DNA of 32,297 nt from Vibrio sinaloensis (GTDB lineage: Bacteria > Pseudomonadota > Gammaproteobacteria > Enterobacterales > Vibrionaceae): NCBI RefSeq assembly GCF_000808535.1, contig NZ_JWLV01000019.1, positions 1 through 32,297 of the forward strand, given 5' to 3'. This document shows positions 1 through 7,160 of this stretch, in pieces; position 1 is the stretch's first letter, and every line of letters starts with the position of its first letter. The notes under the pieces are model-generated. The model saw nothing but the letters and a program-made list of their open reading frames with translations. It was not told where the DNA came from and made no database searches. The position numbers were made by a program, and so were the translations under genes.

Positions 1-678
1 CCGTACAAAGGCACCAGTTGGATTGCCGGAAAGCGAATCCAATTTCACATTCTTGACGCCAGTTGGCAGGTTTCGATCAACACTTCTGCCATTCAAGCCC
101 GCCTCTCTTTAACCGCCCCACCAGACAGCAAGCCACTGTCAATGTGCACGCCAACAGGCTATTCAGGTTGGACGTATACTGCGAAACACAATGCCCTGAG
201 TGTGACAGGAGAGCTCACTATCAACGGATTGCCAATTAAGCTTGATGGTGCCTTAGCGGGTTATGATTTTTCGGCGGGTTATATGCGCCGAGAAACGAGT
301 TGGCGCTGGGCTAGCATCAGCACACAAATTGCTGGCGCTACGCTGGGCCTAAACCTCGCGGCGGGTGTTAACGAAACCGGCAGCTGCGAAAACGCTATGT
401 GGGTCAACGGTCAACGACACTTACTCGGTCCAGTCCACTTTGAGTTTCAACGAACGTCTCCTCACGGTGATTGGCGACTATTTTCAGAATCAGGAGAAGT
501 CGATCTGCTATTTACGCCGAAAAACAAACGCAGTGAGAAGCTAAACCTTTGGCTGCTCAAAAGTAACTTTCGTCAGTTCATCGGTCACTTTTCAGGCACA
601 CTTACAGATAACAGTGGTCAAGTTCATACACTCGATAACGTGTTGGGGCTAACGGAAGACCATTTTGCGCGTTGGTAG
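1..678 (+). CDS. DUF2804 family protein, 5' end outside window
   Basis: The frame is open from the first base, so this is the C-terminal 225 residues of a longer gene. An internal ATG at 142 is not the start, because coding-quality sequence (PYKGTSWIAGKR...) continues upstream of it. Motifs such as TPTGYSGWTYT, the Trp-rich stretch TSWRWASIS and LLGPVHFEF fit DUF2804, a family of about 330-350 residues of unknown biochemical function with an all-beta, lipocalin/AttH-like appearance. It ends with a TAG that sits inside the ribosome-binding site of the following desaturase gene, 12 bases before its ATG. The two are therefore almost certainly co-transcribed, which hints at a shared lipid or hydrophobic substrate (inference). 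Family call fairly sure; function unknown. Confidence 0.85.
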   Translation, partial: PYKGTSWIAGKRIQFHILDASWQVSINTSAIQARLSLTAPPDSKPLSMCTPTGYSGWTYTAKHNALSVTGELTINGLPIKLDGALAGYDFSAGYMRRETSWRWASISTQIAGATLGLNLAAGVNETGSCENAMWVNGQRHLLGPVHFEFQRTSPHGDWRLFSESGEVDLLFTPKNKRSEKLNLWLLKSNFRQFIGHFSGTLTDNSGQVHTLDNVLGLTEDHFARW

Positions 679-690
679 GAGGAAGTAAAA

Positions 691-1539
691 ATGACAGTCG
701 ATAGTTTAGTCAATCACCCAGAATGGCTGTTGATCGTTCTCGCACCTATATTTGTTCTTTGTATGCTTGCAGAATATTGGCTGGGGCAACGCAGGCAAAA
801 ACTGCCAGAAAACTCACGCTATTCATTACCAGAAACACTATGTAACTTTACGTTGGCAGGAATGCACCAAATAGCCGATCTGCTTACCGGATTAGTTATC
901 GCCAATCTATATCTTTGGTTATTTGATTGGCGCTTGTTTGATATTTCGATGACGGCGCTTAGCTTCCTCGCACTAATGATATTGCAAGATTTTTGCTACT
1001 ACTGGTTTCATCGAGCAAGCCATCGAGTTCGCTGGATGTGGGCAGCCCATGTCGCCCACCATAGCTCTGAGAACATGAACTTCAGTACCGCATTTCGCCA
1101 AAGTTTGATGTACCCGCTCGCGGGAATGTGGCTGTTTTGGGTGCCGCTTGTAATCATCGGTTTCGAGCCAAAGTGGGTCATCTTCGTTGTATTACTCAAC
1201 CTTGGATTGCAGTTTTTCGTCCATACCCAGTGGATTAGAACCTTGGGGCCGCTTGAGTTCATCTTTAACACGCCTTCTCACCATCGTGTTCATCACGGTA
1301 CCAACCCACAATACATCGACAAGAACTACGCTGGTGTATTGATCATCTGGGACAAACTGTTTGGCACCTTTGAGCCTGAAGTCGAACCAGTACGCTATGG
1401 TATTACCAAACCGATCCACAGTTTTAACCCAATTACCGTCACCTTTCATGAATGGCGAGAGATGTGGTCTGCCGCATTTGGCAAACCACTCCCTGTTAAG
1501 CAAAGACTCAGCGTACTGTTTTCGCCTCCCAAGGACTAA
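691..1539 (+). CDS. Sterol desaturase / fatty acid hydroxylase family membrane protein
   Basis: A 282-residue integral membrane protein with hydrophobic segments near residues 12-30, 60-80, 87-105 and 143-178. The histidine clusters that bind the di-iron centre of the fatty acid hydroxylase superfamily are all visible: HRASH (107-111), HVAHH (120-124), H178 and HHRVHH (197-202) followed by GTNPQYIDKNYAG. Known members use O2 to hydroxylate or desaturate lipid carbon chains; the substrate here cannot be told from sequence. The start is well supported by AGGAGG overlapping the stop codon of the DUF2804 gene, 12 bases upstream. No terminator is seen after it; the next 200 bases hold a degraded regulator. 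Confidence 0.9.
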   Translation: MTVDSLVNHPEWLLIVLAPIFVLCMLAEYWLGQRRQKLPENSRYSLPETLCNFTLAGMHQIADLLTGLVIANLYLWLFDWRLFDISMTALSFLALMILQDFCYYWFHRASHRVRWMWAAHVAHHSSENMNFSTAFRQSLMYPLAGMWLFWVPLVIIGFEPKWVIFVVLLNLGLQFFVHTQWIRTLGPLEFIFNTPSHHRVHHGTNPQYIDKNYAGVLIIWDKLFGTFEPEVEPVRYGITKPIHSFNPITVTFHEWREMWSAAFGKPLPVKQRLSVLFSPPKD

Positions 1540-1548
1540 ATGATCAGG

Positions 1549-1562
1549 TTCGGGGCCCCGAA
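1549..1562. repeat. 14-bp perfect GC-rich palindrome
   Basis: ttcggggccccgaa is perfectly self-complementary and lies 10 bases after the desaturase stop codon, at the edge of the AraC relic. No T-run follows on either strand, so it is not a classical terminator. It may be part of the decayed gene or mark a deletion junction. Confidence 0.5.
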
Positions 1563-1580
1563 TATTTCACCAACAGATAG

Positions 1581-1745
1581 GCGCTGGTAGAAACCAAAGA
1601 CAGCATCACCCAGATATCACTCAGCAGTGGCTTTCAGACTAAATCAAATTTCAACCGAGAGTTTTCGCGCGTCAGCGGCATGTCACCGAGTCAATATCGC
1701 AAGGAACATCGCGCGGTAAAAACGGATGCAACAAATAACGGTTAA
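1581..1745 (+). pseudogene. AraC-family regulator C-terminal remnant
   Basis: The frame reads ALVETKDSITQISLSSGF, then TKSNFNREFSRVSGMSPSQYR and a short tail to TAA at 1743-1745. This is the second helix-turn-helix of an AraC/XylS regulator, including the typical SGF...SNFNR.F....G.SP..YR signature. An in-frame TAG lies just upstream (1578-1580) and there is no start codon, so only about 54 of the usual roughly 300 residues remain. The ATG assigned to the next gene at 1726 would overlap it. It looks like a deletion relic of a regulator that once sat between its neighbours. Confidence 0.85.
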
Positions 1746-1788
1746 CAGAACGTTTTTATTTAGTTTTAAATCAGTTAAGCTAGCGGCG

Positions 1789-2166
1789 ATGTATTTTGAG
1801 GATGGGTTATTGCCAGTTCAACGCCAGTTTTGTATTACCTTTTTAGCCGTATTTGCGCTGTTTTTTACCTGCGTAGCGGTGAGTGTGCAAGCTGAGGAAC
1901 ATCATTGGCCGCTTAACCCTCATGCTGGTAACCTGCTAAGTGTGATTGCGCCAATACATAACTTGGAGTGTACTCAGCACGAACCTACTAGCGCCAGCAA
2001 CCATCAATGTTGCGCGTCTATTTGCTTGCTTAAAATGCCTTGCGCCCACTGCATTAGTACCCATTCTTTACCACTTTCATCACTCGCCCTTATTGGCCAA
2101 GATGATAATCAAAAAGCGATAACACGAATTCAAACATTGTTTCGCCCTCCTATTATTACGTCCTAA
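1789..2166 (+). CDS. Small Cys/His-rich exported protein
   Basis: From ATG 1789 the protein has 125 residues. A signal peptide (hydrophobic FCITFLAVFALFFTCVAVSVQA, cut before EEHHW) is followed by a short domain dense in cysteine and histidine: ECTQHE, NHQCC, CLL, PCAHC, STH. It ends in a proline-containing tail (FRPPII). The layout resembles small periplasmic metal-related proteins of the DUF2946/CopL-like type, but I do not recognise it with certainty. A longer frame starts at ATG 1726, but that adds 21 residues in front of the signal peptide and overlaps the AraC relic; neither start has a good ribosome-binding site. A DsbA-type oxidase gene begins 66 bases downstream, which would suit a protein needing disulfides (inference). 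Confidence 0.6.
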   Translation: MYFEDGLLPVQRQFCITFLAVFALFFTCVAVSVQAEEHHWPLNPHAGNLLSVIAPIHNLECTQHEPTSASNHQCCASICLLKMPCAHCISTHSLPLSSLALIGQDDNQKAITRIQTLFRPPIITS

Positions 2167-2232
2167 ATTTCGCAAACACCCTGCGGCCTGATGCTGCAGC
2201 ACTATTTGATTCACTTAATTTAGGATTATGCA

Positions 2233-2832
2233 ATGAAGACGTTATTTGCACTATTTTCTACGCTATTGCTCGCGCTAAATGTACACGCGGCACAATTTGA
2301 AGAAGGGACACACTACACGGTTTTATCCGGAGAGAAGGCTTCCAAGCCGAAAGTCACTGAGTATTTTTCGTTCTACTGCCCCCACTGTTACAAGTTTGAA
2401 CCTGTGATTGAAAACCTAAAAGCCTCACTGCCAGATGGTGCCACATTTGAAAAAGTGCACGTCGCTTTTATGGGAGGCAACATGGCCGTTCCAATGGCAA
2501 AGTCATACGCGACCATGGTGGCATTGAATGCAGAGAAGACGATGGTGCCAGCGATGTTTAAGCAAATTCATGACCTGCGCAGCGCACCAAAAGATGAAGC
2601 GCAGTTGCGCCAAGTCTTTATCGACAACGGTATCGATGGCGCAAAGTTTGACTCTGCGTACAACAGCTTTGTCGTAAGCTCTATGCAGAGAAGCTTTGAT
2701 AAGCAATTTAAGCAGAGCACCTTAACCGGCGTTCCTGGCGTTGTGGTAAACGACAAATACATCGTCAAAGCGGACCAAATCCGTTCTTTTGAAGAGTACA
2801 ACCAACTGGTTAACTACTTACTGACCCTGTAG
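2233..2832 (+). CDS. dsbA: DsbA-type periplasmic thiol:disulfide oxidoreductase
   Basis: A 199-residue protein with an N-terminal signal peptide (cleavage near [11 protein letters not shown]). The thioredoxin-fold active site CPHC is at residues 49-52, and the cis-proline loop TGVPGVVVN has Pro168. DsbA oxidises cysteine pairs in exported proteins and is itself re-oxidised by DsbB. Length and motifs are typical. The start has AGGA 8 bases upstream. The usual neighbours of the housekeeping gamma-proteobacterial dsbA (an rdoA/srkA kinase gene and yihD) are absent, so this could be a second copy dedicated to local substrates such as the Cys-rich protein just upstream; that is inference. A strong terminator follows. 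Confidence 0.88.
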   Translation: MKTLFALFSTLLLALNVHAAQFEEGTHYTVLSGEKASKPKVTEYFSFYCPHCYKFEPVIENLKASLPDGATFEKVHVAFMGGNMAVPMAKSYATMVALNAEKTMVPAMFKQIHDLRSAPKDEAQLRQVFIDNGIDGAKFDSAYNSFVVSSMQRSFDKQFKQSTLTGVPGVVVNDKYIVKADQIRSFEEYNQLVNYLLTL

Positions 2833-2849
2833 CAACCAAACCAATCAAC

Positions 2850-2875
2850 AAGGCCAGCATCACGCTGGCCTTTTT
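2850..2875 (+). terminator. Rho-independent terminator after dsbA
   Basis: Stem aggccagc / gctggcct with loop atcac, followed by a run of T on the plus strand. It lies 18 bases past the dsbA stop codon. Confidence 0.9.
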
Positions 2876-2878
2876 AAT

Positions 2879-3049
2879 CTAGCAATTGCCCTTTTTCGCT
2901 TGCCCAGGCGGACAGAAACGATCACCACTTGTCGAAGACTCTTTATTTTTAAGTCTGACTTCCACATCTCTGTACTCGCCTTCCACGCTAGTGATCTGGC
3001 AGCCAGCAAGCAGTGCAACAAAGCACAACGCAAAACAGGTTTTCTTCAT
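2879..3049 (-). CDS. Small lipoprotein (56 residues)
   Basis: Read on the minus strand the frame begins MKKTCFALCFVALLAGCQIT, a lipoprotein signal peptide with lipobox LLAGC (Cys17 the acylated residue). It continues SVEGEYRDVEVRLKNKESS and ends FCPPGQAKKGNC. AAGGAG lies 6-7 bases before the ATG, strongly supporting translation. After processing only about 40 residues remain, with two cysteines (C46 and C56) that could form a disulfide. The CPPGQAKKG tail recurs in many small hypothetical Vibrio lipoproteins, from memory. Function unknown. It faces dsbA across the terminator. Confidence 0.85.
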   Translation of the reverse strand: MKKTCFALCFVALLAGCQITSVEGEYRDVEVRLKNKESSTSGDRFCPPGQAKKGNC

Positions 3050-3079
3050 CTTTTTACTCCTTACGTTTAGGTCACTGAC

Positions 3080-3108
3080 TTTATGTTTGCCACGCTTTAG
3101 AATGTCAT
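3080..3108 (-). promoter_or_regulatory. Candidate sigma-70 promoter for the small lipoprotein
   Basis: On the minus strand, -35 ATGACA (3108-3103) and -10 CATAAA (3085-3080) are separated by 17 bases. They lie about 30-60 bases upstream of the lipoprotein start. Five of six and four of six consensus bases match. Confidence 0.4.
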
Positions 3109-3178
3109 TGAGTCGTTAATTCGTGTCTTGACTCGGTTAAGACGGGAAGAAAGATAAACATTACAAGGAGTCATCACA

Positions 3179-3880
3179 TTGGCTTTAGAGAAATTTGCCG
3201 ACATCTATCAACGCGCCGCCAAGCGAAAAGGCGGCGTCAAACAGCTTGAATCCATACTTGCGACGCCATTAAGCAAGGAAGCAATTGCGTCAATCCCTAA
3301 TGACCGCTGGCTGTCTGCGTTTAGTATGAAGGTCTTTCAAAGTGGCATATCGTGGAAAGTGGTACGTAACAAATGGCCTCAGTTTGAAGAGGTGTTTTTT
3401 GGTTTCAAAATAGAACCCTTGCTGATGATGTCAGACGAGCAGTGGGACGACAAAGCAGCCGATACCCGAATTATCCGCCACCATACCAAAGTCAAATCGA
3501 TACGCGCCAACGCGCAAATGATCTATGAAGCTTCACTGAAACATGGCAGCTTTGGTCAGATGGTCGCCAACTGGCCAGATGATGACATCACCGGTCTATG
3601 GTCCTACTTAAAAAAACAGGGACAGCGACTGGGCGGAAACACAGGGCCTTACAGTCTTAGGCAATTGGGCGTGGATACCTTTATCTTGTCTAAGGATGTT
3701 GAGGCATACCTACGCAGTTACCAAGTGATTGAAGGCGGCAGAGACACCAAACGCTCACTAGACTCTGTCAACAAAGCCTTTGCTCATTGGCAGAAAGAGA
3801 GTGGCCGCAGTCTGACTCATATTAGCCAAGTGATCGCCTTCAGCGGTGGAGACAATCGCGTCCAGAGTCCGATTGAGTAG
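3179..3880 (+). CDS. Tag-like DNA-3-methyladenine glycosylase I family protein
   Basis: A 233-residue protein with the helix-hairpin-helix glycosylase architecture of the Tag (adenine glycosylase) family: FQSGISWKVVRNKWPQF resembles QAGLSW..V, and DTRIIRHHTKVKSIRANAQ matches the Tag 'GIIRHR.KI.A...NA' segment. Tag removes 3-methyladenine from DNA. Several Tag hallmarks are absent. The N-terminal Cys and the C-terminal His/Cys zinc ligands are not present, and the base-pocket Glu before QAG is a Lys here. Substrate or activity may therefore differ from E. coli Tag. The start is TTG at 3179, supported by AAGGAG about 8 bases upstream; no in-frame ATG lies near the N-terminus. Confidence 0.8.
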   Translation: MALEKFADIYQRAAKRKGGVKQLESILATPLSKEAIASIPNDRWLSAFSMKVFQSGISWKVVRNKWPQFEEVFFGFKIEPLLMMSDEQWDDKAADTRIIRHHTKVKSIRANAQMIYEASLKHGSFGQMVANWPDDDITGLWSYLKKQGQRLGGNTGPYSLRQLGVDTFILSKDVEAYLRSYQVIEGGRDTKRSLDSVNKAFAHWQKESGRSLTHISQVIAFSGGDNRVQSPIE

Positions 3881-3895
3881 CCCAACTCCCGGTCA

Positions 3896-3955
3896 TTCAG
3901 CTTACTTCAAATTACAACCAACAATTTCTTCAATTGAGCATAGCTGTAAGCTGAA
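3896..3955. repeat. 10-bp inverted repeat enclosing a 40-base spacer
   Basis: ttcagcttac (3896-3905) and gtaagctgaa (3946-3955) are perfect inverted copies. Inside them lies a smaller dyad, caatt-tcttc-aattg. The element sits in the 255-base gap between the glycosylase and the GAF-EAL gene. No T-run follows, so it is not an obvious terminator. The rest of the gap is AT-rich and shows nothing I can name. Confidence 0.6.
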
Positions 3956-4135
3956 CCGTTACCCACATATTGAGTGATTGATTCGCGCTTTATGAGTTTG
4001 AATTCCTATAAAAATAAGCTTTGAACGTTAAAGCATTCACAGCAATTATGAATTCATATCACCTATACTAAAAAGCAAAGCGACTCAACTCATCGCTGAG
4101 TGAACTCCGTCACTATCAGGCAAAGGATAAGCGTC

Positions 4136-6022
4136 ATGGCAGACATAGATACCTCTCAATTAGTCGTTCCGGATTCTGTACTCAATAGCTGGCAAGAAAT
4201 TGTTGATTTGGTTGCCAAGATGACGCAATGCCCTGCCGCGCTAGTCATGCGTATTCACAAAAATGACATTGAGGTATTTTCTAGCAGTCGAAGCGCAAAC
4301 AACCCTTACGCACCCAATGCCAAAGACTCACTTGGCCATGGTCTATATTGTGAAACCGTGATTAGCGAGCGGCGTATGCTGAACGTACCCAATGCGCTCA
4401 ACGACCCAGAATGGGATAGTAATCCAGACATCAAGCTGGGTATGATTTGTTACTGCGGACTGCCTGTGTTTTGGCCTGATGACACCCCTTTTGGCACCAT
4501 CTGCATGCTCGACAGCCAAGAGCGCTACTTTGATGAAGATGCGATGTCGCTGCTTGGTCGCTTTCAAACAGCCATCGAAGGCCAGCTAGAAACTCTTTAC
4601 CGTAAAGAAGAGCTTGCCCTACTCAATCAGGAGTTAGAAAACAAAGTCGCAGAAAGAACCAAGACACTTGCCGATCTCAGCAGCCGCTTACTCAAAGAAA
4701 TTGAGCAGCGCACTGCGGCGGAAAGCCACTTGGATTTTCATCTTCACTACGACCCGCTCACTAAACTCCCCAATCGAATCACACTGGCTGACGATCTCGC
4801 CAAACAGATGGCCTCTCTAGAAGACGATGAACAAATTACCCTGATTTATTTCAGTTTGAGAAACTTTAAGTTTGTAAACGCAAGCTATGGCTACATGTTT
4901 GGTGATCAGATTTTGTCGTCACTGAGCCAGCGGATCTGCCACAAGCTGCCCAAAAAGTGGAAACTGGCCAGAATTGTTGGCTCAGATTTTGTTCTCGCCG
5001 CCCAGCACCTGCGTACGCCAGAGCTGCAAGAAAAAGCCATAGAACGAATTACCAATGCGTGCACTCAGCCTTTTAATGTCAACGGTATGAGTATCAATTT
5101 GCAATGTAACTTGGGTATTGCCGTCTTCCCAATGGATGCAACAGACTCATTTAGCCTTATTCAGCGAGCCTGCTCAGCAATGAGTGAAGGTAAAAACGAA
5201 GGTTTGCAGGTTGCTTACTTTAATGCGGCAGCACAAAAAGCCGCCGAAGAGCGCTTACTACTAGAATCACACCTTTCTAAAGCGCTGGAGAACAACGAAC
5301 TCGAGGTTCATTTCCAGCCAATCATTTGCCTCAAACAAGGGGGAAAGATCATTGGTGCTGAAGCGCTATTACGATGGAACAATCCAATACTGGGGCAAGT
5401 GTCGCCAGACCGTTTTATCCCTCTCGCGGAAAGCAACGGCCAAATAATAGAAATCGGCTACTTTGTTTTGCATCAAGCGCTGAAGCAAGCTGCAGAGTGG
5501 CATCGCGCATCCCCACACTCGTTTAAAATGGCGATCAACATCTCACCAATCCAATTCCAAGAGCAGCACTTCGTCCAACACTTACAAGACATTATTGATC
5601 TTTACCAACTGCCCGCGAAGTGCATTGAACTAGAACTAACGGAAGGTATTCTGTTGCAAGATGAAGAGTATGCGCAAAATGTCCTTGCTCAGTTGCGACA
5701 ATTCGGCGTCAGCATTTCTCTTGATGACTTTGGTACCGGATACTCTTCACTCAGTTATCTGCAAAAATACGCGTTTGATACGTTAAAAATTGATCGCAGC
5801 TTTATTAATCAGTTAGAGCACAATCAACACAACCGTGAGCTGACAAGAGCCATTATCGCCATGGCACACAAGCTCAATATGATGGTGATAGCCGAAGGAG
5901 TTGAAGAGCGCTATCAGGAAGACTTTATTCGAACCGAAGAATGCAACTACGCTCAAGGATTTTTGTATGGTAAAGCGGTTCCGGCTGATGAGTTCACGCA
6001 ACAAATGACAAATGGGCTTTAG
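4136..6022 (+). CDS. GAF-GGDEF*-EAL cyclic-di-GMP phosphodiesterase
   Basis: A 628-residue cytoplasmic protein. An N-terminal GAF-type sensor domain (about 15-160) is followed by a coiled coil (about 170-215), a GGDEF-type domain (225-375) starting DPLTKLPNR, and an EAL domain (385-625). The GGDEF signature is GSDF with a base missing from the motif, so cyclase activity is unlikely. The EAL domain keeps its catalytic set: EALLR, NIS, ELTEG, DDFGTGYSS, LKIDRSF, AEGVE, QGFLYG. Expected reaction: hydrolysis of c-di-GMP to pGpG, controlled by the GAF domain. The ATG at 4136 has AAAGGA upstream and is preferred to a GTG at 4100. No transmembrane segment is seen. Confidence 0.9.
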   Translation: MADIDTSQLVVPDSVLNSWQEIVDLVAKMTQCPAALVMRIHKNDIEVFSSSRSANNPYAPNAKDSLGHGLYCETVISERRMLNVPNALNDPEWDSNPDIKLGMICYCGLPVFWPDDTPFGTICMLDSQERYFDEDAMSLLGRFQTAIEGQLETLYRKEELALLNQELENKVAERTKTLADLSSRLLKEIEQRTAAESHLDFHLHYDPLTKLPNRITLADDLAKQMASLEDDEQITLIYFSLRNFKFVNASYGYMFGDQILSSLSQRICHKLPKKWKLARIVGSDFVLAAQHLRTPELQEKAIERITNACTQPFNVNGMSINLQCNLGIAVFPMDATDSFSLIQRACSAMSEGKNEGLQVAYFNAAAQKAAEERLLLESHLSKALENNELEVHFQPIICLKQGGKIIGAEALLRWNNPILGQVSPDRFIPLAESNGQIIEIGYFVLHQALKQAAEWHRASPHSFKMAINISPIQFQEQHFVQHLQDIIDLYQLPAKCIELELTEGILLQDEEYAQNVLAQLRQFGVSISLDDFGTGYSSLSYLQKYAFDTLKIDRSFINQLEHNQHNRELTRAIIAMAHKLNMMVIAEGVEERYQEDFIRTEECNYAQGFLYGKAVPADEFTQQMTNGL

Positions 6023-6088
6023 TTGAATCAAGCGCATTGGCACTCGCCAACAATAGACACTTATCACCCCATCGGCTTGGTGGGGTAA

Positions 6089-6547
<459 letters not shown>

Positions 6548-6565
6548 AATGTCACCTAAAACATA

Positions 6566-6578
6566 AATTGCGCACAAT
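6566..6578. promoter_or_regulatory. Candidate OhrR half-site next to ohrR
   Basis: aattgcgcacaat resembles the ohr-side sites (shared aattgc, then ..caa..). It lies 19 bases upstream of the ohrR start, placed for autorepression. Confidence 0.45.
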
Positions 6579-6582
6579 ATAG

Positions 6583-6610
6583 TTGCATTCTACATGGATT
6601 TCGATATAAA
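6583..6610 (+). promoter_or_regulatory. Candidate ohr promoter
   Basis: -35 TTGCAT (6583-6588) and -10 TATAAA (6605-6610) are separated by 16 bases. The predicted start, near 6617, falls inside the palindromic operator, which suits repression by OhrR. Confidence 0.5.
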
Positions 6611-6630
6611 ATTGCAAGCAATTAAATTGC
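6610..6630. promoter_or_regulatory. OhrR operator: three alternating AATTGC half-sites
   Basis: aattgc (6610-6615), gcaatt (6618-6623) and aattgc (6625-6630) form two overlapping perfect dyads, one with a 2-base and one with a 1-base centre. The shape matches the AT-rich inverted repeats known for OhrR. It covers the likely ohr transcription start. Confidence 0.65.
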
Positions 6631-6660
6631 ACACAACTTAAATCAATAAGGAAACTCTCC

Positions 6661-7083
6661 ATGACTACCCTATACAAAACTCAAGCCACAGCATTCGCAG
6701 GTCGTAATGGCCAAGTAAAAACAGATGATGGACTTCTCGACTTAGCGCTTTCTTATCCTAAAGAGATGGGGGGCAGTGGCGCGGCGACCAACCCAGAACA
6801 GTTATTTGCTGCGGGCTACTCTGCGTGTTTCTCTAACGCCATTCTACATGTCGCTCGTGAAACGAAAGTTGCGCTAAAAAACGCACCAGTCACTGCTGAA
6901 GTGGGTATTGGTCCTAATGAAACAGGGGGCTTTGCTTTAACGGTGAGTTTAGCGGCAGAGCTGGATTTACCTCAAGAGCAAGCACTTGAACTGACAAAAG
7001 TCGCCCACCAAGTTTGTCCTTACTCAAACGCGGTTCGTGGTAACATTGACGTTAAAGTCACGGTGAACGGCCAAGCAATTTAA
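6661..7083 (+). CDS. ohr: Organic hydroperoxide resistance protein Ohr
   Basis: A 140-residue OsmC/Ohr fold protein. Ohr reduces fatty-acid and other organic hydroperoxides using a reactive cysteine pair. C56 in SACFSNA and C119 in QVCPYSNA are present, as are Arg15 (GR) and Glu46 (NPEQLFAAGY), which form the catalytic network. The start has AAGGAA 8-9 bases upstream. Length and motifs are canonical. Divergent from ohrR and followed by a strong shared terminator, so it is a single-gene unit induced by organic peroxide. Confidence 0.96.
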   Translation: MTTLYKTQATAFAGRNGQVKTDDGLLDLALSYPKEMGGSGAATNPEQLFAAGYSACFSNAILHVARETKVALKNAPVTAEVGIGPNETGGFALTVSLAAELDLPQEQALELTKVAHQVCPYSNAVRGNIDVKVTVNGQAI

Positions 7084-7114
7084 TCAGCCGACAAATTCAT
7101 CCACTGCCATATAA

Positions 7115-7142
7115 AACAAGCCGATCATGTGATCGGCTTGTT
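7115..7142. terminator. Bidirectional terminator between ohr and metE
   Basis: Thirteen-base stem aacaagccgatca / tgatcggcttgtt. T-rich sequence follows on both strands, so it can end both the ohr (plus) and metE (minus) transcripts. Confidence 0.9.
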
Positions 7143-7160
7143 TCGTTTCTCTTTCGCGCT

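Noticed and set aside
142..678. ATG 142 as the start of the first gene
   Set aside because: The frame is open and family-like from base 1, so the true start is outside the window.
1192..1503. Minus-strand frame across the desaturase gene
   Set aside because: It covers the conserved histidine motifs of the real gene and has no support of its own.
6066..6084. Hairpin cccca...tgggg between the GAF-EAL gene and ohrR as a terminator
   Set aside because: The stem needs a G-T pair and neither strand has a T-run; left unannotated.
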